A DNA stretch of 64,000 bases from Epithemia pelagica (Eukaryota; Bacillariophyta; Bacillariophyceae; Surirellales; Surirellaceae): assembly GCA_946965045.2 (NCBI GenBank), contig OX337228.1, forward strand, positions 3,162,001 to 3,226,000, in the 5' to 3' direction. Position numbers and translations under genes: made by a program. The notes below the pieces were generated by a model. The model saw nothing but the letters and a program-made list of their open reading frames with translations. It did no database searches and was not told the origin of the DNA. Positions 48,876 to 58,286 of this stretch are shown here, one piece after another (the stretch's first letter is position 1; every line of letters starts with the position of its first letter).

Positions 48876-51563
48876 CTAAGAGAATGAACCATTCATGGAT
48901 GGTTGGCGATGATGATGGGGATGGTTGTCAAGATTTTCCCGCTCCAACAAGTCCAATGCTTCTCGTACCGACGTGGCATTGGATTTGCGAATTTGATGGA
49001 TCTGTTCCATTAATCCAGACCCAATCAATCGCGCCTTGTGGGCCAGGAAGCAAGCAACCAACACAGCTGGTGTCAAATACAAGGACTCGACCTTCTTCTT
49101 TTTCTCCACTTTTCCACCACTTTGAGTACTGGAGGCAGTAAATCCGGACGAAGGTTGTGCAGACGGACGGCCTTGGTGCTGTTGTCTCAGCAGTGTCTCG
49201 GACGAGGGAACAACGGACGATTGATGTACCATATCTTTCTCGCGAGCAATGTGCAAGATTTGTTGCATGTCCATATCAAAGGTCCTCAAATCAACGCCTT
49301 GATGATGCAAAAAGAAGAGGACACGTTGCATGTGAGCTTCTCCTGGACGGTAATGTCCCGAATGCGGATACAAGCGCGTAAGACAGCCTTGTTCATTGGT
49401 GATGAAGATTCCAGCCGCCGCGACGGCCTTGCCACCAAAGAAGGAGGAATGATGGAAGCGTTCCTTGGTATGATGTCCCGTCACAGAGGTGATCTTTTGC
49501 GCGCCATACATACGATTGTCGCGTAACACAAAGATCCAACCATCCGGGCCCGTAAAGACCGGATCACCATCAATGTCGACCACCCGACCTCGCCCATTCT
49601 CGTCTCTTAAAAAAGTCAGAGCATAATTAGCCGTAACCTCTGGATCCGTAATGTACAAGACCGTATCGGAATCTAACTGCGTCCGAGGACACTCCTTGAT
49701 TTCTGGGAGGGGTTGTCCAGCAGCTTCCCCCTTGCTATCTAACCAATCAAAAAACATGTTGGTTGGACATCCCAAGCTCTCCCAATGACGATAATAAAAC
49801 CGAAGGTTCTTTCCATAACGATGATATTTATCGGATACCTCAAGCCAAGCCTTGCGATGAAGCTGGGCATAGTTGCCTCGTTGCGTACCCCGTTTGACAA
49901 TTTCCGGGGGATTGGCATGCAAGCCCTTGTAGACGTAATCGCATTGTCCAACTTCTCCTGTTGGCAATTGATCCAAAAAACACTTTTTTCTATTCCGGTT
50001 TGTTGCGAAACGCTTTCGATGATGGCCTTGTAAATATGGGGATGGACGTAGGCCACCACGACCTTTGGGATAAGCGCCCACTGAAGCGGATGAATTAGAT
50101 TTTATAGCAAACTCGTTCGTCACCATGACACCACCTGCATGGGAAATTGATTCTGGGTTATGGCTGATCTGCTCCAAACACAAATTGGACGTGTTCAAAA
50201 CGCCATTCAGAACGTCCTGATCTTCTTTGTCGCTGATTGAAATTCCGTTTAACGATGGGTGCAAAAGGCCATCTGCTTCTATCTCGTTGTCGTTCGTGGC
50301 GCTTGGCTTACTCGGTACTTTGTCTTCACCATTTTCCGTCACATCATCTTCGTCGTCATCATCATCGTCGTCTGAACCATCTTCTTCAAGAATCTGCAAT
50401 TCCGCAGCCACTTTTACATCTCCAATCGCTTGAGCAAATTGAGCTGCTTCCGCCATCCGGCGATCAAGATCCATACTGCTACTACTTGTTATGACATTGT
50501 CAATACTGTTGCCGGCACCTGCATCCACAGAAGAGGAGGATCTATGGATCGCTCGATCTGTTGCAACAAAGCCGGCCGCCGCCATTGGAGCGTCCAAATC
50601 AGGACCAAGCGAAGGCTCCAAGGATTCTGAATAAAAGACTTGCCCTCCCAATGTCGGTCGGCATGGTTGAAGTGGTTCCCGTTGTGGTAACGTTTCGTCA
50701 AGCAGAGTCGGTACAATGAGCACATGATGCTCCGCACTGGACTGACTTGTCATTAACATGGAGCTGTACTCAGAGCATGAATCTTCTTCTTCCTCTTCCA
50801 CTGCCGTCGGGTCAGTGGAATGAATCTCAGTCGCTGCAGCACATGAAGTGGAAGGCAAGAGGGATAAAGATAATCGAGAATTGTTCTTTGTGTATTCATG
50901 AAGGTCCAACGAAGAAGGAGTAGTAGTATGTCGTTCTTGCGAATTGTCCGTGTGAGTGCTGGTGTTTTGGACGAAAGAGTCATCTACCGCAGCTTGGGGT
51001 AACATGAAAGCCTCATCACCCTTATCTTCCAGTTCTTCACGCCCACGATGACGATGGGGGCGACGAGGATGGTTATGTGCTGGCAATTGTAGACCTGGAG
51101 GTAGGAGTGGATGGGTTCGTGGGACATGGTCAGGACGTAAATGCACTCCTAGTGGTTGCTGTTGTTGTCCTAGAAGTATTGAGTTTGGCTGTGTCGAAGT
51201 AAGCCGTGGAGTAGCATCGTTGGGAGGTTGAGATTCTTGTCGTTCCAATATCTCGGCATCCTGCTCTCGCAACAAGGCAGAGAAATCTTCCATGGCCATG
51301 GCTGACAACGATTGCATGGACGAATCGAGTGATATATTCGAGTCCAATTCCTCAACATTTTTGCTACTGCCATTGTTATAGTAGTTCGAACTCTGTGAAA
51401 AGGAAGGAAAGGTTGAAACTTGCTTTATCGATGGAGGCAGACCCGGTGACGAATTGGCCGTTTTCATCAGGTTTGCAGCGTCGGAGGTCACTGGTAATCC
51501 ATGGTTACCAGTGGAGGACTCGATTGACCTTGTCTCACCGCTTGTGTAAATTGGTAATTCCAT
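48876..51563 (-). CDS. IQM-like protein B (plant IQ-motif calmodulin-binding protein family)
   Basis: 895 residues. It shares the whole IQM-like core with protein A (KAWLEVSDKYHRYGKNLRFYYRHWESLG, FFDWLDSKGEAAGQPLPEIKECPR, DGWIFVLRDNRMYGAQK, FHHSSFFGGKAVAAAGIF, LYPHSGHYRPGEAHMQ) and the RRMAEAAQFAQAIGDVKVA block. Its N-terminal region is about 400 residues longer, rich in Ser/Gln/Pro/His, with an Asp run near 480. The two genes are head-to-tail on the minus strand and clearly arose by duplication. The C-terminal KKKKVESLYLTPAVLVACFLAHKARLIGSGLMEQIHQI segment is also shared. Calmodulin binding is inferred from the family only. A retrotransposon lies just upstream of this gene. Confidence 0.8.
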   Translation of the reverse strand: MELPIYTSGETRSIESSTGNHGLPVTSDAANLMKTANSSPGLPPSIKQVSTFPSFSQSSNYYNNGSSKNVEELDSNISLDSSMQSLSAMAMEDFSALLREQDAEILERQESQPPNDATPRLTSTQPNSILLGQQQQPLGVHLRPDHVPRTHPLLPPGLQLPAHNHPRRPHRHRGREELEDKGDEAFMLPQAAVDDSFVQNTSTHTDNSQERHTTTPSSLDLHEYTKNNSRLSLSLLPSTSCAAATEIHSTDPTAVEEEEEDSCSEYSSMLMTSQSSAEHHVLIVPTLLDETLPQREPLQPCRPTLGGQVFYSESLEPSLGPDLDAPMAAAGFVATDRAIHRSSSSVDAGAGNSIDNVITSSSSMDLDRRMAEAAQFAQAIGDVKVAAELQILEEDGSDDDDDDDEDDVTENGEDKVPSKPSATNDNEIEADGLLHPSLNGISISDKEDQDVLNGVLNTSNLCLEQISHNPESISHAGGVMVTNEFAIKSNSSASVGAYPKGRGGLRPSPYLQGHHRKRFATNRNRKKCFLDQLPTGEVGQCDYVYKGLHANPPEIVKRGTQRGNYAQLHRKAWLEVSDKYHRYGKNLRFYYRHWESLGCPTNMFFDWLDSKGEAAGQPLPEIKECPRTQLDSDTVLYITDPEVTANYALTFLRDENGRGRVVDIDGDPVFTGPDGWIFVLRDNRMYGAQKITSVTGHHTKERFHHSSFFGGKAVAAAGIFITNEQGCLTRLYPHSGHYRPGEAHMQRVLFFLHHQGVDLRTFDMDMQQILHIAREKDMVHQSSVVPSSETLLRQQHQGRPSAQPSSGFTASSTQSGGKVEKKKKVESLYLTPAVLVACFLAHKARLIGSGLMEQIHQIRKSNATSVREALDLLERENLDNHPHHHRQPSMNGSFS

Positions 51564-52014
51564 GCTATTTCTCCTATTATCTTAATAACGAGGACGTGAT
51601 GCAATAGGTTCTCTTTGCTCTCTCTTGTGCTGGTCTCTGCGTCCCTGTTGGATGGTGTTCTCATGGAGATTCGTCGATGGAGAAACTAGCGAATGGGAAA
51701 TCGAGATGGCCCATACAAGAACTCTTTGTTGAATACACTACTCGTACACGAAAGGGAATACGTATTGAATATTGAATGTTTCGGGGAGGGAGAACGACGA
51801 GCGCGGTCAGTGGTTTTGTTTTTTGCTTCTTCGTACTTGTGGTGGTGATGATTGTCTGTACTGATGTGGAGTGACGTGGCCGATGCTGGCCAGACTCCTG
51901 CGACCGACATCAGAGGTGCGACTGCTCCGCCTCCTCGTCGCGAGGCGAGCATCCGATTTCGTTCCTCTCGGTTCTACGAATTGGATGACTCTTGATGCAG
52001 AGTCGTCGGAGCGT
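51564..52014. other. Upstream of IQM-like B and probable left end of the retroelement
   Basis: Contains the IQM-like B promoter and the left non-coding part of the YR retroelement. The boundary between host and element is not resolved. Confidence 0.4.
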
Positions 52015-52034
52015 GAGAAGAGCTCACTCTTCTC
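52015..52034. repeat. 8-bp palindromic hairpin in retroelement leader
   Basis: GAGAAGAG and CTCTTCTC are exact reverse complements separated by CTCA, about 97 bp before the gag-like ATG. A second small inverted pair (GACTC/GAGTC) lies just upstream near 51987-52004. Confidence 0.6.
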
Positions 52035-52130
52035 GGGTTCAGCATCTTTGCAAGCAACGTTACGAGACGAGTACACAGGCAATCGCAAGATCCTAGTTAG
52101 CTTTTGAGTTCTAAACCTTACATCGTTACC

Positions 52131-54968
52131 ATGACTTTCACCGATCTTCCTCCCTTTTTGAAGAATCCTCCCTCTTCCAAAGCAACGAGTTCTGTGGCTG
52201 GTCGTGCCAGTTCCCGTTCTTCGACGCCGATCCCCGGCGATCCGAAAGAGCCGACTGCTTCCTCTCATGGTCCCGACGATGGATTCTCTGACTCCGATAT
52301 CCAAGATCTCGCCTTCCCTCCGAAAGGCAAGACGACATCGGACTCGAAAGGTTCTTTGAAGTCGACAAGCTCCTCCAAGAAAGTTGATTCGACGAAAGCC
52401 GCCCTCAAGGCCGCCTTCACGGATTCGACTCTTCTCTCCGACGATCCGCCTCCTGTCTCTCAAGATGACGACGATACTCCCAAGAAGACTCTGAGCGAAG
52501 AAGTCATCCCCGATGAAACCTTCGACGAAGCTGTCACCCCTTCTGACACTCCTTCTGCGCCTCCACGTCGATTCGAGTTGTACTTTGCCGACGGTTTTCC
52601 TCCTTCCGATGACGATGCCTTTGCTTCTCTGGTTGAAAGCGCTGCCAAGGTCAATCCGGTTGATTGGTGTGACTCTTTCTCCAATCCATTTCACATCTCC
52701 CTTGCTTGTGACAATGAGATTTGGAAACGTCTCTGTTCCTCTTTTGATCGCCTCTCTACTGCACAAGACCTTCATATTTGGTTGTCCTCCAAGATCAAGC
52801 TTAGTTCCCTTGCCTTTTTAGGCGCCTCCCGTTCCGGTCGTCCCTTGGTCCTCCACAACGTCTTCTCCCCTGAAGACTGTGGCACACTTGTCAATCCCAC
52901 GTTGACATTTTATGCCCTTGATCGAAAGACGTTCGATTCTCCGCCCTTCGAGATTCCCCAAGAAGATATGTCCGAGATCATCCGCTCCTCCATGCATCGG
53001 AACGTGCCTACTTTTGAAGAAATCATGGCCCATTGCGTTATTGAGCACAATCCTCCTCTCGACGCGGACCATCCCAATTTCTTCTTCGACCCCGAGAGTT
53101 TGAAAACTCTCCTCCCAGCCTCCCCCTCCAAGCGCGATCAGGAACACACCTTTTCCAGCTCTAGTTGGTGTTTGATTCCACCCGCTCTAGCTGGTTTGAT
53201 TGTTAGGAACTTCGACCCTTCCACCTTTGATCGCGACGAGTCCTGTGGTGCCTTTGCCAGCGACTTATACAAGACAGCACTCTATCACTGGTGGACATTG
53301 ACTCAAGTTGACTCTGCATCCCCCAGTGACAAGAGCGTTCCACTCGACTACCCACTTCTAGCCATTCAAGCCCCCTTGTTTCGCTTTTTGTGGTTGCTGG
53401 AACACAAACGTTCTTCTCTCACGGTGACTCATCCTTCCCTCCCGAACGATTTGAACCGTGCTGTAGATTGCCTTTCCGTTCGAAATACGCACATGTTTCC
53501 GACACTTTTCTCTTTTGTCGAGTCCCCGACTCCGAAACGATCCAACTCAACCCCCAAGCACTCGAATCCCCATCCCTCAACCACCACCACTCCGTCACCC
53601 CATTCGACATCGACCGATTCGACGACTCCCATCCTCGCATCCTCCCCACCGGTTGATTGTTCCAATTCTCCGTCTGGTGTCCGTGTGCTTGATGATGACG
53701 GCAACGTGCATTTCGTGTCTCCGGAAATGTTTCTTCTTTCCAAATGTATAAAAGAAGCCACATCGAAGAAATCCCCAACCGAAGACGATATTACAGCGCC
53801 CGAATCGAAGAGCATGTTTCGCGACATGCCGCTTCATGCACAGAAGCACCTTCGTCTGAGTGTTATAAATCGTTCCCATTCAAGCCTTCCCGACGAATTG
53901 ACCGACATCATAAAGACTGTTTGGAAATCGAAGAACTCTTCTACCTTCTTTGAGTCTTTTGTCGCTGAAGTATTTGATCCCACCGATAACGCCTGTACCA
54001 TTCTACTCGGTCAGTGCGCTGTTATCCAACGCTTGGGACTTTGTTGGAAATCTGAAGCCTCCCCAGGAGGCTTCAGCCCCTTTTCCTTCGACCCTTATGC
54101 CATCCCAGGCATTGACTCGTCCCACACCCTCGACAAGAACATAAGACAACAAATTCACGATGCTTCTCTCTGCCACCTGAACGAGATGAAGCAATCCAAA
54201 GAGATGCAACAACTTTATACAAACCATAATCTGTTCTTCCCTCGAACGGAAGACGAGTTCGAAAAACAACTCCGTTCTTTTTGGTCGTGCTCCAAGGGCC
54301 TTTGTGGAGCCACATCCTTCATCTCTTCCCAGATATTGAAAGTTTTGAATTTTTTCCACCAACATCGATACCTCATCATCGCGAAGATGCAAAGTTCAGG
54401 CAACGAGTTCTACTTCGGCCAAATCCTTTTTGGCGTCGACGAAGCTATCCAAGAGTTTGTGGGAACGTTGAGCAAAGCTCAGCAGATTGACGACATCGGT
54501 TTCGACGATTTGGAGAAGCGCATCAATTGGCTCCTTTTTACCATCAAGACCGGTGCTCCTCTTGGTGGCCTCCCTGCAGCCCTCCAAGCAAAATTCCAAG
54601 CACAACAATCGAAGAACAATTCCTCCAAGAAACGTTCCAACCCTTCCGATGATTCCTCCTCATCCAAGAAGCAGAATCAATCATCGTCCGGCACTTCGAT
54701 CCCCAAGACCGCTACCACATTCGACATTCCCTCCAACTGGAAGATTCCCAAAGGAAAAGCGTACGCCAAGATCTTCAAGCCATCGGTGATAGCCAACATT
54801 CCTTCGATCGAAAAAGACGGAGAACAGCTTCCCTTCTGCAACGTCCTCTTCTCAAAAGGGTGGTGCCGAAAAGGAAAGAAATGTGGCTACTGCCATGATG
54901 ACCCGGCCAAACACGACAAGAAAACCGCCATGGACGAGTATTTCAAGTCGGCTTATGAGACAGCCTGA
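52131..54968 (+). CDS. Gag-like protein with C-terminal CCCH zinc finger (retroelement ORF1)
   Basis: 945 residues from the ATG at 52131 (ACCATGAC context; upstream codons in the frame are TTG-led). The N-terminal ~170 residues are Ser/Lys/Asp-rich and disordered. The middle is a large mostly helical region without recognised motifs. A Ser/Thr/Pro linker lies near 470-520. Near the C-terminus is a finger C-x8-C-x5-C-x3-H (Cys903, Cys912, Cys918, His922), the canonical CCCH spacing typical of RNA-binding proteins. Retroviral gags instead usually have CCHC knuckles. A capsid/RNA-packaging role is inferred from position. The ORF ends with TGA followed by C, and the next ORF is in the same frame. 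Confidence 0.8.
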   Translation: MTFTDLPPFLKNPPSSKATSSVAGRASSRSSTPIPGDPKEPTASSHGPDDGFSDSDIQDLAFPPKGKTTSDSKGSLKSTSSSKKVDSTKAALKAAFTDSTLLSDDPPPVSQDDDDTPKKTLSEEVIPDETFDEAVTPSDTPSAPPRRFELYFADGFPPSDDDAFASLVESAAKVNPVDWCDSFSNPFHISLACDNEIWKRLCSSFDRLSTAQDLHIWLSSKIKLSSLAFLGASRSGRPLVLHNVFSPEDCGTLVNPTLTFYALDRKTFDSPPFEIPQEDMSEIIRSSMHRNVPTFEEIMAHCVIEHNPPLDADHPNFFFDPESLKTLLPASPSKRDQEHTFSSSSWCLIPPALAGLIVRNFDPSTFDRDESCGAFASDLYKTALYHWWTLTQVDSASPSDKSVPLDYPLLAIQAPLFRFLWLLEHKRSSLTVTHPSLPNDLNRAVDCLSVRNTHMFPTLFSFVESPTPKRSNSTPKHSNPHPSTTTTPSPHSTSTDSTTPILASSPPVDCSNSPSGVRVLDDDGNVHFVSPEMFLLSKCIKEATSKKSPTEDDITAPESKSMFRDMPLHAQKHLRLSVINRSHSSLPDELTDIIKTVWKSKNSSTFFESFVAEVFDPTDNACTILLGQCAVIQRLGLCWKSEASPGGFSPFSFDPYAIPGIDSSHTLDKNIRQQIHDASLCHLNEMKQSKEMQQLYTNHNLFFPRTEDEFEKQLRSFWSCSKGLCGATSFISSQILKVLNFFHQHRYLIIAKMQSSGNEFYFGQILFGVDEAIQEFVGTLSKAQQIDDIGFDDLEKRINWLLFTIKTGAPLGGLPAALQAKFQAQQSKNNSSKKRSNPSDDSSSSKKQNQSSSGTSIPKTATTFDIPSNWKIPKGKAYAKIFKPSVIANIPSIEKDGEQLPFCNVLFSKGWCRKGKKCGYCHDDPAKHDKKTAMDEYFKSAYETA

Positions 54969-57900
54969 CACGATACCGGGTTGATTGTTCCGTCTTCCTC
55001 TTCCCCCATCACCACACCTTCATGCGACTCTCAACCCACTAGATCTAATACATTAGTTGTCGAGTCTTCCACCTCTTCGAAGTCCTCGACTCCAGCATCC
55101 ATCGACGTCATCAGACCATCCTTCCTCCCACCCATCGCACCATCCTCCTCATCCATCATGCCAGCCATTCCGTCAACAGCGAATCCGTTCTTCACCGAAC
55201 ACCCCTCCAATCAGTACTCCAGGAATCCAGGATCCATTCGGAAATCCATTGCACCCGCAATCAAGATTTCAGTCCCACCAAGAAACACTCATCACGATAC
55301 AAAATTTTCCCAACGTCGATCCCCCAAGGACCCATCGACACCCTCACATAAAGACTCTACCCCATCCACGACTGCGCAGGGCGAGCAACTCGTCCTCCCA
55401 AGACCCCCAAGTCCCCCAAAACCAGCCTCACATAATGACAGATCTCTTCCAGGAAGTGAAACTGCTATTATCGGCTCAGATTTCTCCGGCCAACCCCTAG
55501 CTCGAAACGTCAGACGTCTCGAACAAGCACATCGCGCCGACAAACAACTATTAGGTGAGTTACAAGTTCTACCGTTCCAGTCTCCTTCCCAGCCGTTCTC
55601 CAAGCTCTACCTTCCAAATGACGTATCCAAGATCTTCTCCACAAGACTACGCCCACCTCCACTCCATCCAGTGACCCATCCCATCGAGCTACCCCTTCTC
55701 CAAGCCATCAGTGATCGCGAAGAGCTTACACCCATGCCTTCCCCATTCCGTCACAGTATCGATCCCGAAGACGTCATCCACAACGCTGAGTTCAACTCCA
55801 GGTTGATTGCCGAATATGACATGGACATGCAAAAACTATTCGACCATCATCCGAACAACATCATCACACCAGGATCCGAATTTCGTCCAGCGGAGATTCT
55901 TCAACCACTTTTAGAAGGACACCCTTACTGGCCTCGACTCCATCGCCTGCTCACCCACGGCGTTGCCTATCCACTCAAGGCAGTCGAGTACGAACCCGCC
56001 AGAAGAGCCGAAAATGACGCCATACTCATGTATGGCAATCATGCATCCGGCAAGAAACACCCGGAGGCACTCTCCAAAGTGCTCAGAAAGGATGCCGCAA
56101 ATGGATTCTCCTTGCCAATCACATTTGATTGTGCGCGCAACATAAAACACAGCCGAATCAGCCCCATGGGTGTAGCACAACAATTCGGTATAGACGCTCA
56201 CGGCGATCTAGTCCCCAAGGACAGACTTACCCACGACCAGTCGTTTTCCTTGGGCCATTGCCCATCTACCAACGAGTTGATTGATCAATCCCAGTTGATT
56301 GACCTCGTTATGGGCCATTGCCTCGATCGAATCATTCACCAAATTGTTGCATTGCGATGGCACTTCCCCACGGACCGAATTTTGATCAGTAAATTTGACT
56401 GGTCCTCAGCCTACCGCAGAATACACGGCGACGGCGACGTCGCAGCCCGCAACATCACGATCGATCCATCCAACGAGTTCGCGCACTTGAACCTCCGGCT
56501 CACCTTCGGCGCCGCCGCAAATCCAGCCGAATTTTCGATCGTCTCTGAAATCAGCATCGATCTCTGCAATGACCTCGCAGATTTCACCGACTGGACCCCA
56601 GCACATTGTGAATCACCTCTGCAAGCCGGCGTTGGCCCACCAGAGTACATCGACTCAGATGACGATCCAGCTCCAGCACACGAACTTGCCGTCGCCGTAC
56701 CCCCACGTCCCCACGGATTTCATGACTCCTATTTGGATGACATGATACAACTCTTTTTGGCCACCCCAGCAAACATCCAACGATGTCCCTCCATCGTACC
56801 GTTGATTGTTCATATGATGACAAGGCCAGTCGCTCCAGACGAACCCATCCGCCGAAAAGAAATGCTCGAAGCCGACAAATTGACTGCCGAGGGCGCTCCA
56901 GCAGAATTGCAACGTGTGTTAGGATGGATGGTCGACACACGTCGACTTCTCCTCAGTCTGCCATCCGAAAAGAAGATTGCATGGACCAAGGAAGTCAACC
57001 ACCTCCTCAAGACCCGACGAACAACCTTCGACGCCTTGCGCAGCCTCGTCGGCAAGCTACAACACTCCATCAAGGGCATCCCCCTGGCCGGGTTTTGGTT
57101 GTCGCGTCTCCGAGAGTATCAAACATTTCTCGAACGTTCTTTCCAACAGAAACAAGCCAAACGACGAAAACTCGATGAGACCAATGACGACACCAACAAA
57201 ACGGACTCCCGTCCTCATCCTCCCACTCGAGACACTCCCCCTCCGTTCTACCGATACACCATTCCGGAATCCCTCATTCCAGACCTCCAAATGTGGCCAT
57301 CCCTTTTGGCACATTCCAATGAAGGTGTCTCCCTCAACCGACTGGTTTGTCGCGTACCAACACATTTGTTTCACGCAGACGCATGCCCTGAAGGGATGGG
57401 CGGTTACTCTGTGCGGTCGGGCCGAGCTTGGCGCTGCCAACTGGACACCACGAAACTTGATGAACTGAAGAACATCGCGGATTGCGATCCTCATCGATCG
57501 AACAATCTCTTCGAATTCATCGCAATTGTTGTTTCCATCTGGGTGGATTGCTGGTTTGGAGAAGTGACTGCCGACGACGCTGTCCTTGCCCTGTCAGACA
57601 ACTCCTCTGCTGTCGGATGGATGCACAAGACATCCTTCGGTTCCGACAAACCACTCCACGTAAAAGTAGCAGACAAACTAACTCGACTTGTTCTCGATCG
57701 AAAATTCGCCCTCCAATCCGAGCACATCCCTGGCAAACAGAACGATGTGTCAGATTTGTTATCTCGTGCATGGCATCTCGACGACAACGAACTCACCTTA
57801 TTTTTGCATGAACACTTTTCGCCGCAGATTCCAAGGAATTTTCACATCAGACCCCTTCCCAGCGAAATTTCATGTTGGATCTGCTCAATCGTGCCAGTGT

Positions 57901-58286
57901 TTCACGAATCTTCTACGGCAAGACCGAAGGATCTCATCAGAAACGCGACCAATGCTGGAAACGGTGGACAGGCCACCTTGAACGAATTGGATTCAACGGC
58001 GACCCCTTCCCCGACTCCCTCCCAGCGACCAACCACAAAATCGCCATCGCATGTTCCTTCCTACAACGTCTCCGCGATGCCGACTTCACGCAGAACCGTG
58101 ACAGCTCGAACCCTCTTCGAGCGAGCACTATTACGCAAGCCATTGGAGACTTGGCATCGAGCTTCCGGCATCACGACCGGCCGAGCCCCTGCCACAGTCA
58201 AGACGGGCGCCTACACCCACTCGTCTCCTCCCTCAAGCGCGCGTGGGAGAATCTCGACCCTCCCGAAAAACGAGAAAAAGCTATAA
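54969..58286 (+). CDS. Reverse transcriptase-RNase H polyprotein (retroelement ORF2)
   Basis: The frame follows directly after the ORF1 stop in the same register; the first ATG is at 55158, so translation starts there or comes from readthrough of the UGA at 54966. Numbering codons from 54981, RT motif A is KFDWSSAYRR with Asp473. Motif B is LTFGAAANPAEF. Motif C is SYLDD with Asp586-Asp587. RNase H acidic residues are all present: Asp800 in HADACPEGMGG, Glu845 in NLFEFIAI, Asp873 in ALSDNSSA and Asp925 in PGKQNDVSDLL. The first ~150 residues are Ser/Pro-rich. The last part overlaps the recombinase ORF in another frame. An intact catalytic set suggests recent activity. It copies the element's RNA into DNA. 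Confidence 0.9.
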   Translation, partial: HDTGLIVPSSSSPITTPSCDSQPTRSNTLVVESSTSSKSSTPASIDVIRPSFLPPIAPSSSSIMPAIPSTANPFFTEHPSNQYSRNPGSIRKSIAPAIKISVPPRNTHHDTKFSQRRSPKDPSTPSHKDSTPSTTAQGEQLVLPRPPSPPKPASHNDRSLPGSETAIIGSDFSGQPLARNVRRLEQAHRADKQLLGELQVLPFQSPSQPFSKLYLPNDVSKIFSTRLRPPPLHPVTHPIELPLLQAISDREELTPMPSPFRHSIDPEDVIHNAEFNSRLIAEYDMDMQKLFDHHPNNIITPGSEFRPAEILQPLLEGHPYWPRLHRLLTHGVAYPLKAVEYEPARRAENDAILMYGNHASGKKHPEALSKVLRKDAANGFSLPITFDCARNIKHSRISPMGVAQQFGIDAHGDLVPKDRLTHDQSFSLGHCPSTNELIDQSQLIDLVMGHCLDRIIHQIVALRWHFPTDRILISKFDWSSAYRRIHGDGDVAARNITIDPSNEFAHLNLRLTFGAAANPAEFSIVSEISIDLCNDLADFTDWTPAHCESPLQAGVGPPEYIDSDDDPAPAHELAVAVPPRPHGFHDSYLDDMIQLFLATPANIQRCPSIVPLIVHMMTRPVAPDEPIRRKEMLEADKLTAEGAPAELQRVLGWMVDTRRLLLSLPSEKKIAWTKEVNHLLKTRRTTFDALRSLVGKLQHSIKGIPLAGFWLSRLREYQTFLERSFQQKQAKRRKLDETNDDTNKTDSRPHPPTRDTPPPFYRYTIPESLIPDLQMWPSLLAHSNEGVSLNRLVCRVPTHLFHADACPEGMGGYSVRSGRAWRCQLDTTKLDELKNIADCDPHRSNNLFEFIAIVVSIWVDCWFGEVTADDAVLALSDNSSAVGWMHKTSFGSDKPLHVKVADKLTRLVLDRKFALQSEHIPGKQNDVSDLLSRAWHLDDNELTLFLHEHFSPQIPRNFHIRPLPSEISCWICSIVPVFHESSTARPKDLIRNATNAGNGGQATLNELDSTATPSPTPSQRPTTKSPSHVPSYNVSAMPTSRRTVTARTLFERALLRKPLETWHRASGITTGRAPATVKTGAYTHSSPPSSARGRISTLPKNEKKL

